A stretch of DNA of 64,000 nt from Enchytraeus crypticus (GCA_905160935.1 CAJHZI010000558.1:525001-589000), one strand, 5' to 3'. Positions 11,951-24,400 are shown, counted from the first letter of the stretch. A program made the numbers and translations. Notes: generated by a model not told the origin, from the sequence alone.

Positions 11951-13492
11951 TTAATTGTGCAATTTGTCTGAGTCTTTAAGAGCCTGCTGAATGAAAAATG
12001 TTGCTTAGTGTTGTATCAGTCAGATGATGGAGTTGATTGCACATTTGCCTGTTGTATATTAGGTTACAGAATTAAATTTCAACTAGGCCATCTCAATTGT
12101 AATCCTTGTAGTAGAGTAACTGACATTAGATTCAAGTTATGACCCGTAACTGAAATTGATATCATAGGATTGTATCTAGTTATTATGAGATGTTAGAAAA
12201 ATGTATTTTCCAATATATGTTCTTCTAATTTGTTTGGGGTATTTAAGATAATTTTTAATTCTTAAAATCTAGTTGAAAGAAAACAAATTTTAAGAGCAAA
12301 GAGATTTTATAGCCGAGTTAACTGCCAAAGATTTTGTAGTTGAAACTTGTAATTTCTGTAAGTAAAGAATGCAGAAACTGTAAAACTGTATGAAGTGTAA
12401 TTACTTGCTTTTAATAGCTGTTAAAACTACTAACTTGAAACATCCGTATTTTTATTGTTAGGCTTTGAGGTACTAGTTTTCCTAGTTTACCATTTCCATA
12501 TGTCTTATCTAGACCCTAGACCTGAATTCTAAGATTACTTTCCAAGTTCCTGTTGTTGTTAATTTGTATTGGTTTTTACCCCTTTCATTTCTATACTTTG
12601 TAATAAATCTGTCTAATTTTGGTAGCTAGGGTTGATGCTGTTTAACCTTTGTGGGCCATCTAATGGCATCCACTTTTTGTAACTTCATCCTAGCTGTGAG
12701 TCAGGTCACTTGTTTCCAAGGCAAACATGTTCCAAGCAAATACATTATTAGTTACCAACTACAAGATTTTGATGGTTGTAATATTTTGCCCCAGGTGATA
12801 ATTTACTAAAATTAACACATTTATAGATCTTTTTCAGTGGTTAATTATTGTGCGTATAGTTAATTGTCTCGTTGCAGAATTCTAGTTTATGCTTTAGCAA
12901 TGTCATGACTCTTGGATAGTTTATGTATACATGTTTATGAGTATGACAATGTATGTTATGGCTGTTTATATTCAACTAGTTATAAAATACTACTCAGAAG
13001 TGCAAAGTTTTTATTATTTCTGTGTGAAATATTTCTTGGTTTTCAAGTTAAATTTGCAGTACTGAAATATCTGCATATTGGTGTATATTTACCTGCACTT
13101 ATATTTTTTGAAAATTGCTCGTTTTGTAAATATGTAGAATTTTAGATTTCGATGTATAAATCAACTGATGATTCAATTGAATAATGTATATTACATTTTT
13201 ATATAGCTTATATACACAATGCTTATAGCTGATAAGCATTGTGTGTGTGTCACACTTATTAAACAATACCTTGTGATTAAAGTACTGTGCCTTAGAGCTA
13301 AGCAAATGAGGCACTGGCAGTTTTTCGTCTTAGGTGGCATAAGTAACTACATTTGATTATGCATCTGTATACAATTATTATATTATAATATAAATGTTAT
13401 CTGCCTACAAATAATTTTCAGTGTTTATCATTCTTTGCCTTTCATGCATTTGGTGATATTGGATAAGTTTTGTAAAAAAGTAAAGTAAACAA
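11951..13492 (+). other. 3' UTR and downstream DNA of the PxY-NHL gene
   Basis: T-rich on the plus strand with AATAAA at 12602. The 77-codon frame at 12912 shows no family features and I do not call it. Confidence 0.5.
12602..12607 (+). promoter_or_regulatory. candidate poly(A) signal of the PxY-NHL gene
   Basis: AATAAA about 650 bases after the stop codon. It is the first good hexamer I saw in the AT-rich downstream sequence. AT-rich DNA gives many chance matches, so this is tentative. Confidence 0.3.
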
Positions 13493-13722
13493 AATTATAG
13501 TGAAATGATCCAATATATTGTTATCTATCATTTTTAATATCACATGTTTAAACCGTTCGGAAATTTGGACCATTTTCCTTGTAACATGTCCTGTTATTGT
13601 CGCAAGATTTTGCCCTCGGATCAGCTCGGCTGGGATTCGAACCTACGATGGTTCAATCCACCTCGGGATCTGTCATTTAAGACTTCATGACGTTACCACT
13701 GTGCTATTAAAACATTCAATTG
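13493..13722 (-). mobile_element. tRNA-derived SINE, family A, copy 2
   Basis: The B box region reads GGTTCGAATCCCAGC on the minus strand; same tail with GATCATTTCACT. It sits downstream of the PxY-NHL gene in the same orientation as copy 1. Confidence 0.8.
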
Positions 13723-14469
13723 TGTCGTGATGTCAGTCAATACATTATTAAAATATACCAGAGATCTATTTGAAATCCATTGTTCGATAGTATCATACTA
13801 TACCAAGCTGAAACAAGAACAAAAATATCTTGTATGTTTAGGTAATATCAAATATGAATCTTAAATACCAATAAAGGTAATCAAATTTAACAGAAGATTA
13901 ATACGTGGAACACTGAAGTTAGTCAGGTAGAAATTGACGGACACCTATGTTTAATACTTAATTTTCATTGACTAGTAATAGAATGTAAGAGTATGAGTTA
14001 AAATACATAGCCTGTATAATAAATTTTAAATGACATTATGCTTATAAAATCAAAATTGGGTAATAGTAGTGATTTCATTGTCATAGTCAACGATATTTTG
14101 TAACTTTTTTATTTAGATATTGTTTTTATATTTATACTTCATTTTATTTGTTAAGTCTGTTATTGTATAATTTGCATTTTATTGTTGTGGTGTCATGTGT
14201 AGTGATGGAGTGTAACTTTACATTGGCTGTGTAATGAACTAAATTATAATTAAGAAGCTACTGACGTCAGACTGTCTCAGACATGATACTTCATTGAAAA
14301 CTAAACAAATGAACGTGCAGCCTACATATAAATACTACTAGAAAAACTTATACCATCCAGTTTTATTAATGAACGAAGAAATGAAAGATATACTATTTGC
14401 CATGGAATTTGAGTATTATTGTATTCCGTATTTCATAATTTTATTCGTGGCTTAGTTACACTAAGTTTA

Positions 14470-14573
14470 TCAGCTTTTTGTGTGAATTGATTTGTAGTGA
14501 CATGTGATGGAGGGACGTCCCTGACATTAGCCTTGTACGAGGAAATGGAAGTTAAACCTTTATTATTATTATT
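14470..14573 (+). mobile_element. SINE-like 3' domain (GGGACGTCCC family), (ATT)n tail
   Basis: GTAGTGACATGTGATGGAGG, GGGACGTCCCTGACATTAG and GAGGAAATGGAAGTTAAACC, then (ATT)n. GGGACGTCCC is a perfect palindrome. Confidence 0.6.
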
Positions 14574-14892
14574 ATGATTAATTAACTGCCCTGGGCTGAA
14601 TATGGCCCGGGTCTAAAAATAAGATGAAAGAAAGACTTTAATTAAAAGGTAGATTAGACAACGTTTAAAATAATTCCTCTACAGTCTGGGAAGAGGCATT
14701 TGCCAAGGATGCCGATAGCATTGAATCGCTGGAGTGCAATAGACATATCATTATTATTATTATTTAAGTGTAGTCTTTAAAACTGTTAAATATACATGTA
14801 TGTATATAAAGTATTCAGTTTTGAAAGGACATTCGTGTAAATGACATATTAATTTTTTGCTTGAGATATCGCTTATACGCTGTACGGTTTAA

Positions 14893-15013
14893 CGGCAGGT
14901 CCATGGTATATAACACTTCCAACTAATTTTATCCTCTACTTTTTCATTGCTAAATATTTATGTTTTGAAATCGTCCAACATCCCTGGTCTCGGTCTTCCT
15001 CTAAATCTTTCTC
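14893..15013 (-). mobile_element. RTE-like LINE, 3'-end fragment
   Basis: Minus-strand match to the family's last ~120 bases, including GGACCTGCC near the end. Only the C-terminal codons and tail remain. Confidence 0.6.
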
Positions 15014-15402
15014 CTTGCAGGTTCTAAGGGGATTGTTTTATATTTTACTTAATTGTACGGTGTTAGTTTTATTGTGGATAATGAATTACATAACTGTAGC
15101 GGACTATATTATACTTGTCTTATTTGCTTTAGATAAATATTTATGTAAGTCTCTTAATGAACGTGAAGGCTGTCTCTTAAATAAAAATATTAAATATTTG
15201 AGTCAGTTTTCTCTTCTACTGATGTTGTCAATAGCGCTGTCATCTTTTAATATAGTCCTATCTCGGAATTGGAAACTCCTTCCGGTTCTCAGTCTTCTTC
15301 ATTATCCAAATCTTCTAGGACTTGTAGAGCTATTGTGGAACCCGAATCCTGAATGCTACTTATATGTAACACTTGTTGTAGATGCACAATTTGAAATATG
15401 TG

Positions 15403-15562
15403 AGGCAGGGGCAGGCCGAGATTAGGTATGTTAGATGATTTAAAGGCCCACTCCTATGTGGAAATGAAGAGGAAAGCGAAAGACAGAGAAGAGTGGAGGC
15501 GTTATGTACCATGGACCTGCCAGTAGGCAGTGCACTAAGAGAGAGAGATATGTGTGTCAATA
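15403..15562 (+). mobile_element. RTE-like LINE, 3'-end fragment
   Basis: Encodes GRGRPRLGMLDDLK-type sequence followed by CATGGACCTGCCAGTAGGC and (GA)n. It is very close to the copy at 62918-63312. Confidence 0.8.
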
Positions 15563-15565
15563 CAG

Positions 15566-15716
15566 AGTGGCGTAGCGAGGTGGGGAGCGGGGGCATGTGC
15601 CTCCCCCAAGATGTTATGTAAAATTTTTATTAAGCCCATAATATAAGTGCGCACATTGTGTAAATTGTGTGCCTCCCCAAAGTGCCCCTCCAAGATTAAA
15701 TCCTGGTTACGCCACT
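15566..15716. mobile_element. short MITE with AGTGGCGTA inverted ends
   Basis: The left end AGTGGCGTAGCGAGG and the reverse complement of the right end AGTGGCGTAACCAGG match at 13 of 15 bases. The element is 151 bp, G/C-rich and non-coding. Such TIRs occur in non-autonomous hAT-like elements. Flanks both end in -ACAG-like sequence, but I could not fix an exact target duplication. Confidence 0.6.
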
Positions 15717-16239
15717 GCTATTACAGATATCTGCGCGCTTGTAATCTCTCTTGATTTTACACACATTTATCTTGTTTTGTGAGGAGATAGATATCTTGTC
15801 TTGATATTTTGCGCTTTGAGCTCAGTCATAACAGGTGATGCCTAATAATTTCAACAACACTTCTAGAAAGCTAGGCTTATTTTAGTTATTCTTTCTTACA
15901 TGAATTGTCGGATGATATGGACTATACTTTAGGTTCGTATTGTGTTACAAGTTCTGCTGTCTATGATGATTTATAACGAATTATTAGTCGTTAACATTGA
16001 AATATTGTGTAGGTTTTCGTAACTTTTGTCATTATCGCTACGGTTGAGCTTCAAGAAGTCAAACGTGAGATTCTTCCTAATGCCATGATGATTAATTTAT
16101 TATTGACTGATTTTATACGTTCTATGTATGTGTCATATATTCTAGTGCTTTTTAAAAAAAATCAAAATTGGAAAAGAATAAGTTTTTTTTGAATTTCTTA
16201 ACAGAGTTGATATATAGGCCTATAGGTTGATATATATGA

Positions 16240-16245
16240 TTTGGA

Positions 16246-16296
<51 letters not shown>

Positions 16297-16302
16297 CCTA
16301 TA

Positions 16303-16385
<83 letters not shown>

Positions 16386-16480
16386 TAATATATGTATATA
16401 TTAATTAATATATATATATATATACATGTATATATTTTATATTTATATATACAGGTATATATATTAATTAAGAAAGAGAA
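16240..16480. repeat. (TA)n microsatellite cluster
   Basis: Four TA runs broken by CATG and TTAATTAA steps, just beyond the stop codon of lectin gene A. Confidence 0.95.
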
Positions 16481-16504
16481 AGAGAGGTGAAAGTATCATC
16501 GCTT

Positions 16505-16806
16505 TTAGATTGGATCTGATTCACATATGAAGTTTCGTTTTGTGGAACAGGTGACATCATTCCATTTATATCTATAGCTCTGAGGCATGAAGCCGCACGC
16601 CTCATATTCAGCAGAGTTTTTGCTCCAGGTACAGCTTGGATTATCACCATACCAATTAGTATAATTGTTTATAAAGGGAAACGACCAGTTTTGTCTCGGC
16701 TCCCATTGAAAACGCGAAGTACAGTTGTTAGAGTCCTGTCTTTTTGCTCCGAGCCAGAAATCCACTGCTGAATACGGCCAATTTATGACGGGTTTCGAGG
16801 TTATGT
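16505..16806 (-). CDS. gene A exon 3: second half of C-type lectin domain and stop
   Basis: Acceptor ATTGCAG next to 16806, two bases completing a codon, then 99 codons and TAA. Landmarks are FWLGA (the WIGL motif), a cysteine in the long loop, EACGF, KWNDVTC and FICESDPI at the C-terminus. Confidence 0.82.
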
Positions 16807-19800
16807 CTGCAATAAATCAAATAGATTCCTATCACGTGACAGCAATAGACTAATGAGTTTAGATTTTATGAACATTTTGAATTACTATGCCGTGCATACG
16901 CTTGAAGGGGATGATCATTCATATATGGCAATTCCCATTGCGTAGATTGATCAGATGAATCAAGGATTGATTCAATAAAAAATTGATCATAATTCTATTG
17001 TTTATGTTATATAAAATGGTGTAGTGCCTAACATTGCCTGGACGGTCGTTCATGATCACTGGCTATGCTTCATTGTGCATAGTCAACAGGCGAAAATGAT
17101 TATAATTATGCAAGTAGTTGTATCTAATGCACGTAATAGCAAATAATTAGAATGTCATTCGTGAAGACTTTGATCGTCATGATGTCAGAGTCAAACCGAT
17201 GAGCGAAACTTTACAATAAAAAAACCAATCAAGTAAACAAAAGGCCTACAAATCGAAAATCTGGAAAATCAATCACAGCACAAATCCATTGCTTTGACTG
17301 CACGGTTTCATAGTCATGATTTCTTGTGAAGCTACGACCATTTACTAATTCCATCAGCAACCATATGGGTCATACCATCATGTCATATGGATGGCTACTA
17401 CCAAAATGCAATCAATTGTACATTGTACATTATATTACAAAGAAGGCTACAAGTATATGTAATATTTATACAAACTCGTCCAATTGAATGTGTCGATGAA
17501 ATCGGCCAGACTTTGCTGTTCTTGCTTTGATGAAATTACAACCATTGAAGCTTTTTCATGTAATGCTGGGCAATAGAGTTGAGCGTCGCTAAAGTTGAGT
17601 TTCTTTACGGAGAAATGGTAACAGCTACCGTTGAGCAGCACAAAATCACTAGGGCAGGCTGCAAAATATCCGCAAAATAGCCATATATTGTTATCTTCTT
17701 GTAATGCTCTGCCTAACTGCAGGTCCATTGCTTATAACTCTTACAACAATTTTATCCTAGGCCTTTCTTACTCTATCTATGATGAATTAGTTATGAAATC
17801 TTCCAATATTCAATTTCTTGGTCTGACTCTAGTTCTCTCTTGCTTTCTTCCTTTTATTACATCACTCACAAAACCGGCCAACCCCTTTGTAGTATGTCCT
17901 ATCCAGCTTTCTATTTTAGTTCCTATCACATTTAGTAACTGTCCAACCATATCTATGCGGACTACTTCAAAATCTTCTTTATTTTTAATTTTGATATTTG
18001 TATTATTATAAAGCTAGGCCTATGTTATCGGTGAATTATACACATATTTTACAACCCTCACAATAATGCAAATCATTTAGGAGCTTTAATCTCGTTTTAT
18101 TTGGTTTTGGGAATCAAATTGGGTCTGTTAGTCTGACAAATTCTCACAAATTTCGGTTAGCGCATTTTGAAATTTTAAACATTTCCGGAGTTTTATTTTT
18201 ACAGCCTATCAACCAATCAAGCAATAAATCAATTTGCAATTAACGACCGTTTTCTCACCTGAAGAGTATGGCAAGGACTTAAAGGAGTCAAACACTTTTT
18301 ACTAGACTCCATTTGAGTCTCATCATAATATCATTAGGCCTATTCCAAGTGTTGCCCAAAAAGGATAGTTTGTTGGAACGAAAATAATCGGCTATCGAAA
18401 AGGACAATTTCAGGAAATTGTGAATTCACAATTTCCTGAAACTTGCTTCAACTAGAAGGGCGACCTTTCAGCACAGACCACTTAGAACTTACTAACTTGA
18501 ATCTGTAAATCTTACTTGAATCTGTAGAACTTACTTGAATCTGTAGAACATACTTGAATCTGTAGAACTTACTTGAATCTGTAAATCTTACTTGAATCTG
18601 TAGAACTTACTTGAATCTGTAGAACTTACTTGAATCTGTAGAACTTACTTGAATCTGTAGAACTTACTTAGATCGAATACTTACTGAGCTGTTTTGTGAT
18701 TTAGTAAACATGATCTAAGTCTTGTGATCAACTCGGATCAAGAGCTGGGGACTCAGGCTCCGGTATATTTGAAGACTTAGGCACATACTCGGTCATTACC
18801 ACAGTAAACATACAGTATGTAATTTACATTTCTTTACTCCAACATTTTCTAATTTTTATATGTTGTGATTGTAGCTCTTGAATGATCATATTGCTTCAAT
18901 TCAACAGCAAAGATTTACGGATTGAAATATCATGATTTATAGTAATGCAATTAATTATTAGGCCATACGTAAATATGTCTGTCTGATATATCTTTCTGTC
19001 TTTTTGCATGAGATTCCTATTGCTTTGCTTCAATTATTATATAAAAATATGATTTTAAGATTTGAAATTGTTAAAATTAAGGATATCAATATTTCAATGA
19101 ATTCTATCTTAGATTTCTCAGTAGGCTATGTATGGTTCAATTTTAACGAAATTTTAGTCTTCTACTAGAATAATTTTAAGCAGTTGAAATTTTCAAACAA
19201 AGGATTACTCTCTCTCTCTCTTTCTGTTTTAGTGCACTGCCTATTGGCAGGTCCATGGTATAAACACCTCCACTCTTCTCTTTTTTCCGCTTTCCCTTTC
19301 ATGTTCACATATGAGTGGATCTTAAATCATCTAACATTCCTAATCTCTACCTGCCTCTGCCCCTATTTCCTTCCATTCTGCCTTCTAAGACCTCTTTTAT
19401 ATACTTCCGCCCTTACAATATGTCATATCGAACTCTTTTTCCTATTTATTAATGCATATAACTGTTTTGAATCAACTCTCTCCAGAATTACGTCATGTGC
19501 AAATCTTTTCAATCCAGATAATCCTTTCCATTTTTCTCCATATCAACCTTTCCATTGCCTCTAGTTTTCTTATAGCTTCCTTTCTTAAGGTCCATGCTAC
19601 TCATCTACTGTATATAATAGCGTGGTCCAAACTAAGGTTTTCACTATCTTTATCTTTGTGACGTTCTTTTGGACTTTTGGTTAAAGGTTCTTTCCTATTA
19701 ACAAAGGCCTCTTTTGCTTGTGCAATCCTACAGAATATTGCAGACTCAATGATTATTAGGATTACTCTATTATTCTAGGATTACTATTATTACACTAGCA

Positions 19801-21272
19801 TTACTTTATGGTATCTTAAATCTAAGTTTGTAATAAATTATTCAGCAGATGATTATATCAACCAACTTGTTAACCTAACAGCACTAGTTGAACCTTATAA
19901 TGTAGGCCTGTATTTATTTAAAAATTTTAATTATCTAATTCCTGGATAGCTGAACAGATTAATAAATCAAAAATATCTATTAGATTTAAAATAAATGTTA
20001 AATAAATAGAACGTTTAAAATGTTGCCTACTTGCATACATATACTGTATGTTTATAGCCAACCTGTTAAATTGTAAATCTCGTGGCTTCTCCTTTCCTGA
20101 AACATTTCAAAATAATAAACATAGATTTGTACATGCAGGTAGAGTGTAGGCCTATCATTGAATGTCTTAATAGCGAGGGGTAACGTCATGAAGTTTTAAA
20201 TGACAGATCCTGAGGTGAATTGAACCCTCGTGGGTTCGACTCCCAGCCGCGCTGATCTGAGAGTAAAAGCTCGGACATTCACTGTACTGGTTACAAGGAA
20301 AATGGAATAAATTGCCTAACGGTTTAAACTTGTGGTATTAAAAAGTGATTGATGTCAAGTAGTTGATCATTTCACTATAATGCGTATTTACTTCATCATG
20401 GTAAAATATTAGATCTAAGAGAAATTATGTCAGTGCAAAGCCGACGTACATGTAGAATGTAGTAATTAATGCTAAGTTCAATCTTTAACTTCCGAAAAGT
20501 TGAATGGGTTTAAGCTTATGTAAATAATACGCCTAACTAATATTCATGACCTCCACGGTATTCTTAACTTGTTGTGCAATATTATTCAATTTATTTACCT
20601 GCCTAGTTAACTAGAGAGAGTATGTCCATTGAGTCAATGGATCCATCCAAATTATTGTGGGCTGGGGCTGGATAATTAGATGCCGTTTCTACATTGCGCT
20701 TAACTAATATACAATAAATAAATAGGAGCGCAAACATAGATTAGAAGTAACACACACCTGGGTTAATATACATTACTTTGAATGGTGAAGTTTGGAAACT
20801 TCATCTAATGAAACTTGTTCAATATCATGGTACTATATATGTATTATCTCATATCAGATTCATTTATAAAAGCATTCAACTTGTTAGATATTTAAATATA
20901 TGTTATCTGTTATATTAGAATAAGCTTACTAATCAGAAAAATCATTTAAGAGTAACAGTAATTAACAATTTAAAATTTATTCACCTGAAAATGTGAGCAA
21001 CCGTCGGTGACGCCATATTGAATAGGCAGATAATCGAAGAGCTCACAGCTGCAGTTAGACGTTCTGAAGTTAAATGAAGAGCACTGGGTTTTGTAACAGT
21101 GATGCGCGCAGTGAATGACAGATGTCACGTGAACAATTCTGCTCGCAGGGTCCAAGAAACAGACGACTGAGTTCTCTTGATTTTGACGACTAACTGATGG
21201 GTTGTAGGTTAAATCTGACGGAGAGCTGTAGATCAACGCCATCAGCATAGTAAAAACAACTGACCTCCTCAT
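16505..21272 (-). CDS. secreted PAN/apple plus C-type-lectin-like protein, gene A
   Basis: Minus-strand gene assembled from three recognisable coding exons: 21272-20985, 17658-17476 and 16806-16505 (stop). Exon 1 encodes a signal peptide and a cysteine-rich PAN/apple-like module. Exons 2 and 3 encode one C-type lectin-like domain: CPSDF, GSCYHF and LYC in the first half; FWLGA, KWNDVTC and FIC in the second. The WND Ca2+-site motif is kept, but no EPN or QPD motif is present where the sugar-specificity loop should be (YTNWYGDNPSC), so sugar binding is uncertain. Exon 1 ends in phase 0 while exon 2 needs one preceding base, so at least one small exon between 17658 and 20985 is probably missed. 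Gene B at 31208-39759 is a paralogue with the same exon plan. The gap between exons 1 and 2 holds LINE tails, a SINE, a palindrome and a minisatellite. The likely role is secreted recognition or adhesion; the ligand is unknown. Confidence 0.78.
17476..17658 (-). CDS. gene A exon 2: first half of C-type lectin domain
   Basis: Acceptor TTTTGCAG at 17659-17666. The exon encodes CPSDFVLLNGSCYHF through FIDTFNWT. The obvious-looking donor GTATAA (exon end 17472) gives the wrong phase for exon 3. Donor GTTTGT (exon end 17476) gives the right phase in both paralogues and creates an N-I-T glycosylation sequon across the junction, so I prefer it. Confidence 0.75.
17702..17995 (-). mobile_element. RTE-like LINE, 3'-end copy beside lectin exon 2
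   Basis: Minus-strand tail begins CTGCCTAACTGCAGGTCCAT and the copy continues for ~290 bp into the coding end of the element. It lies 44 bp upstream of the acceptor of lectin gene A exon 2. Confidence 0.7.
18408..18441. repeat. perfect 34-bp palindrome centred on GAATTC
   Basis: TTTCAGGAAATTGTGAATTC and its exact continuation in reverse complement, without a loop. It lies between gene A exons 1 and 2, 50 bp before a minisatellite. Confidence 0.9.
18489..18668. repeat. minisatellite, ~20-bp unit ACTTACTTGAATCTGTAGAA
   Basis: About nine units in direct order, two carrying TAAATC in place of TAGAAC. It lies between gene A exons 1 and 2. Confidence 0.92.
19207..19735 (-). mobile_element. RTE-like LINE, 5'-truncated copy
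   Basis: The (CT)n tail at 19207 on the plus strand is followed by CACTGCCTATTGGCAGGTCC and ~500 bp of degraded C-terminal ORF in minus orientation. Confidence 0.75.
20152..20390 (+). mobile_element. tRNA-derived SINE, family A, copy 3
   Basis: A-box-like TAGCGAGGGGTAACGTC, B box GGGTTCGACTCCC, tail GTTGATCATTTCACTATAAT. It lies ~600 bp downstream of gene A exon 1, inside the gene but on the opposite strand. Confidence 0.82.
20985..21272 (-). CDS. gene A exon 1: signal peptide and PAN/apple module
   Basis: 96 codons from ATG. A hydrophobic leader (VVFTMLMALIYSS) is followed by a module with seven cysteines in the pattern C-x(n)-HCAHHC-x4-C-SSFNFRTSNCSC-...-DGC, typical of invertebrate PAN/apple domains. 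The exon ends CAG|GTGAAT, a normal donor in phase 0. The matching exon of gene B is about 88% identical in mature protein. Confidence 0.85.
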
Positions 21273-21479
21273 CTGATAGATTCTCTCGCTGTCGCTCGTT
21301 CGGGTCGGACGTCTTAGTATAATCGTACCTGTAGAATTTACCTATATCTAACTTGTATAGAAGTCAATAGACAACATGGCTGACGCCATGTCGCGAGACA
21401 TAGTCAAATCAGAACTTTTGTGCTATGTATAAAACGAAATATCCAATAGCAATAGCAGTAGAGACTTAATTACTATGAG

Positions 21480-24400
21480 TATAATAAACTTCTATAATGT
21501 TGAGGATATTTTGGATGCTAAAAGCACTCTCTTCAAATATGCGGAATCTTTTCGTTCGACAGAGGTCGTCCTACCCAACCTCGTCAATCGAAAATCTGGC
21601 GATGGAAAAAGAAAAGAGATGTGAGCGATATTCTCGACCTCTGAGAAGCGCTACTGAATCTAAAAATCCCCTTTCCTACATTCTATGCTGTTAACCTAAG
21701 AGCTCTACCGTCTGTCCAGAACACTAAATATACTTCTCCCAGCTCAGATCTCAATCCACTAGACATGACTGCAATACTATCTTAAATTAAAGCTCAGCTA
21801 AGTCTAATGGATACAAAATTCGAAAGAAAGTTAGGAGAACTATCCAGTGATCTACACAAGAAAATCGCGAGCGCTCATCATTTCGCTCTCACACCTCAAT
21901 CACATCTATCACATCCTCCTCCTCGTTTCTCTCAGAATACTTCTCCAACAGTCAATTCAAAAATGACTCAATCTTCTGATGAAACAATATCACGCTCTGA
22001 ACAAACTACGTCATGGGCAGACATAGCTTCTAACAATGTCTGTTCCGTTCCTAACTCATCAACTGACCCCTGCAACAGTTCTGGAAACGACGATTACATT
22101 CTTGTTAGTCGTCAAAAAACTGTTAAACTTCAGCCCCGTTTAGCTATCACTGGAAAGAGATTGACCGAAGTAGCCAGTAAAGTGAAGGCCTTGCCGAAAA
22201 AAATAGCTGTATTTGTTGGCAGACTACACCTCAACACCTCAGCTGATGACATCAAGGATATTTCTCTCAGACAAGGCTAAAGATGGCCGTGAATTCAAAT
22301 CGAGTGCCTTTATCATAAACTGTGAAGTAAAGTATAAGGATCTTCTATTTAATGAAAATATTTGGCCTGTTAATACCTCTGTACGAGAGTGGTTATTCAC
22401 TCAAAAATTGGTAAAGTAATTTCTTAAATGGCTAACTTGTTGAACTCTAATTTCTCTAATTTTTGCTACGGTTTATTGGATCAGAATTTCATTAATGATT
22501 GTAATATTGGCTACTACTCACCAGAAAATGCCAATATTCTACTTAAAAATTTAAACCGCTATACACCAAATACTATATCGGTTATTCACATGAATATTCG
22601 CAGTCTTAATTGTAATTATTTAAAATTACACGATTTCCTATTGATATTTAACAAGGATTTTGATTTAATCATTTTATCAGAAATCTGGAGCACTAATACT
22701 AATCATTTCGATAATATTTTTTCTAATTATAATTTTACCTACACTGTCCCCAATTTTCAAAAAGCAGGTGGAATTGGTATCCTTGTTAAGAAAACTCTAT
22801 CATTTAATATTATTGACTCTTCTACCGATTCTAAGTATTTTAAGCACTTAGCTGAGTTTAATACTGTAGACGTTATAATTAGTAACTGTAATTATCGTTT
22901 ATTTCTTTTTTTATCGACATCCTAGTTCCTCTTTGTCAGAATTCACGAATTTATTTATTAACTATCTTCATACCTGTAAACCGAAAAATAAGTCGCTCAT
23001 TGTCGGTGATTTTAATATTGATCTTCAAAAATATGAATCTAATGTACATATTCAAAATTATGTGAACGATTTAGTCAATATGAATTTTATGCCTTTTAGT
23101 GTGCTTCCCACACATGGCATTAGCAATTCTGCAAGTATAATTGACCATTTATTTGCGAATAGTGGTTATTCTGAAGGTAAACTAGATTCACTAAAGTCTT
23201 TAACTGTAGTGTGTGATATTACGGATCATTTTGCAAATGCTGCAATTATCACGGTTAAAAATAAAAGAAGAAATTTCTCAAAAAGACTTATGACTAGGAT
23301 CTATAGCTCCTCAAATATCCTTAATTTTCAAAGCAATCTAAAAGATATTGACTTTTCTAAAGTGTATAATTGTAACTCGGTGGATGAAAACGTTACTTAT
23401 ATAACTAATTTGTTACGTGAGTATACCAACAAACACTTCCCTGAAATTCGCTGTTCGCGTAAAAATTTTAAGGATAAATGCTGGATCAACAATGAACTTA
23501 AAAAAGATATTTCCAAAAAATAAGTTATTTTTTAAATTCAAAAAGACAAATAGTGTTTCAGACAGAAATGCCTATAAATTATATAAAAAGAATCTTGACA
23601 AGAAACTAAAAATGCATCGAGAGTCATACTTTAAAAGTGCTATGGATGTTAAATTTAACTCTTTGAAAAATGTTTGGAAGTCTATTAATAGCATATGTAG
23701 TTATAAGAAAGGTGACAACAATGTTACTATCAATCACATAGACTCTGAACAAGGTCCAGTTTATAACACTATTGAAATTGCTACTCAGTTCAATAATTAC
23801 TTCTCTGCAATAGGTAACAAACACCCTTGCTTCTAAGATTATCTCACCGGTTATTGGGTATAAGTCATTTCTTCCTCCTTCTATAACAAAATCAATTTTT
23901 TTAAATCCTGCAACTAAAAATGAAGTATTAAATATTGTTATGTCTCTGAAATCTACTAATTCTACTGGTAGTGATGGTGCAATAACAAAATTCTTCAATT
24001 ATCTATTAATTTTATCATTAGTCCCTTAACTCACATTATTAATCAATCTCTTCAACTTGGTGATTTTCCTTCTTCATTTAAAATTGCTAAAGTTATTCCA
24101 ATCCACAAAAAAGGCGACACCTGCAAAGTTGATAATTACAGACCTATATCTTTATTAGGCAACCTTAGTAAAGTTTTTGAAAAAAAAATGTATAAACGTA
24201 TATATAGCTTTATGTGTAAATATGATCTATTTTCACCACCTCAATATGGCTTTCGTAAAGGTCACTCAACCGCTGTTGCAATCATTAAATCTATTAATAT
24301 GATACGTTTGGAAAATGGTTCTAATAATTGTACAATCGGGCTATTTCTTGATCTAAGTAAGGCGTTCGATACTGTTAATCATAGTATATTATTAGATAAA

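Noticed and set aside
12912-13145. 77-codon frame downstream of the PxY-NHL gene
   Set aside because: Probably 3' UTR or downstream DNA; no recognisable motif.
15015-15425. 136-codon hydrophobic open frame
   Set aside because: It lies between two LINE tails and its last codons are LINE sequence; the hydrophobic look comes from T-rich DNA.
17631-18011. 126-codon plus-strand frame over lectin exon 2
   Set aside because: Antisense of the lectin exon and of an RTE-like LINE tail.
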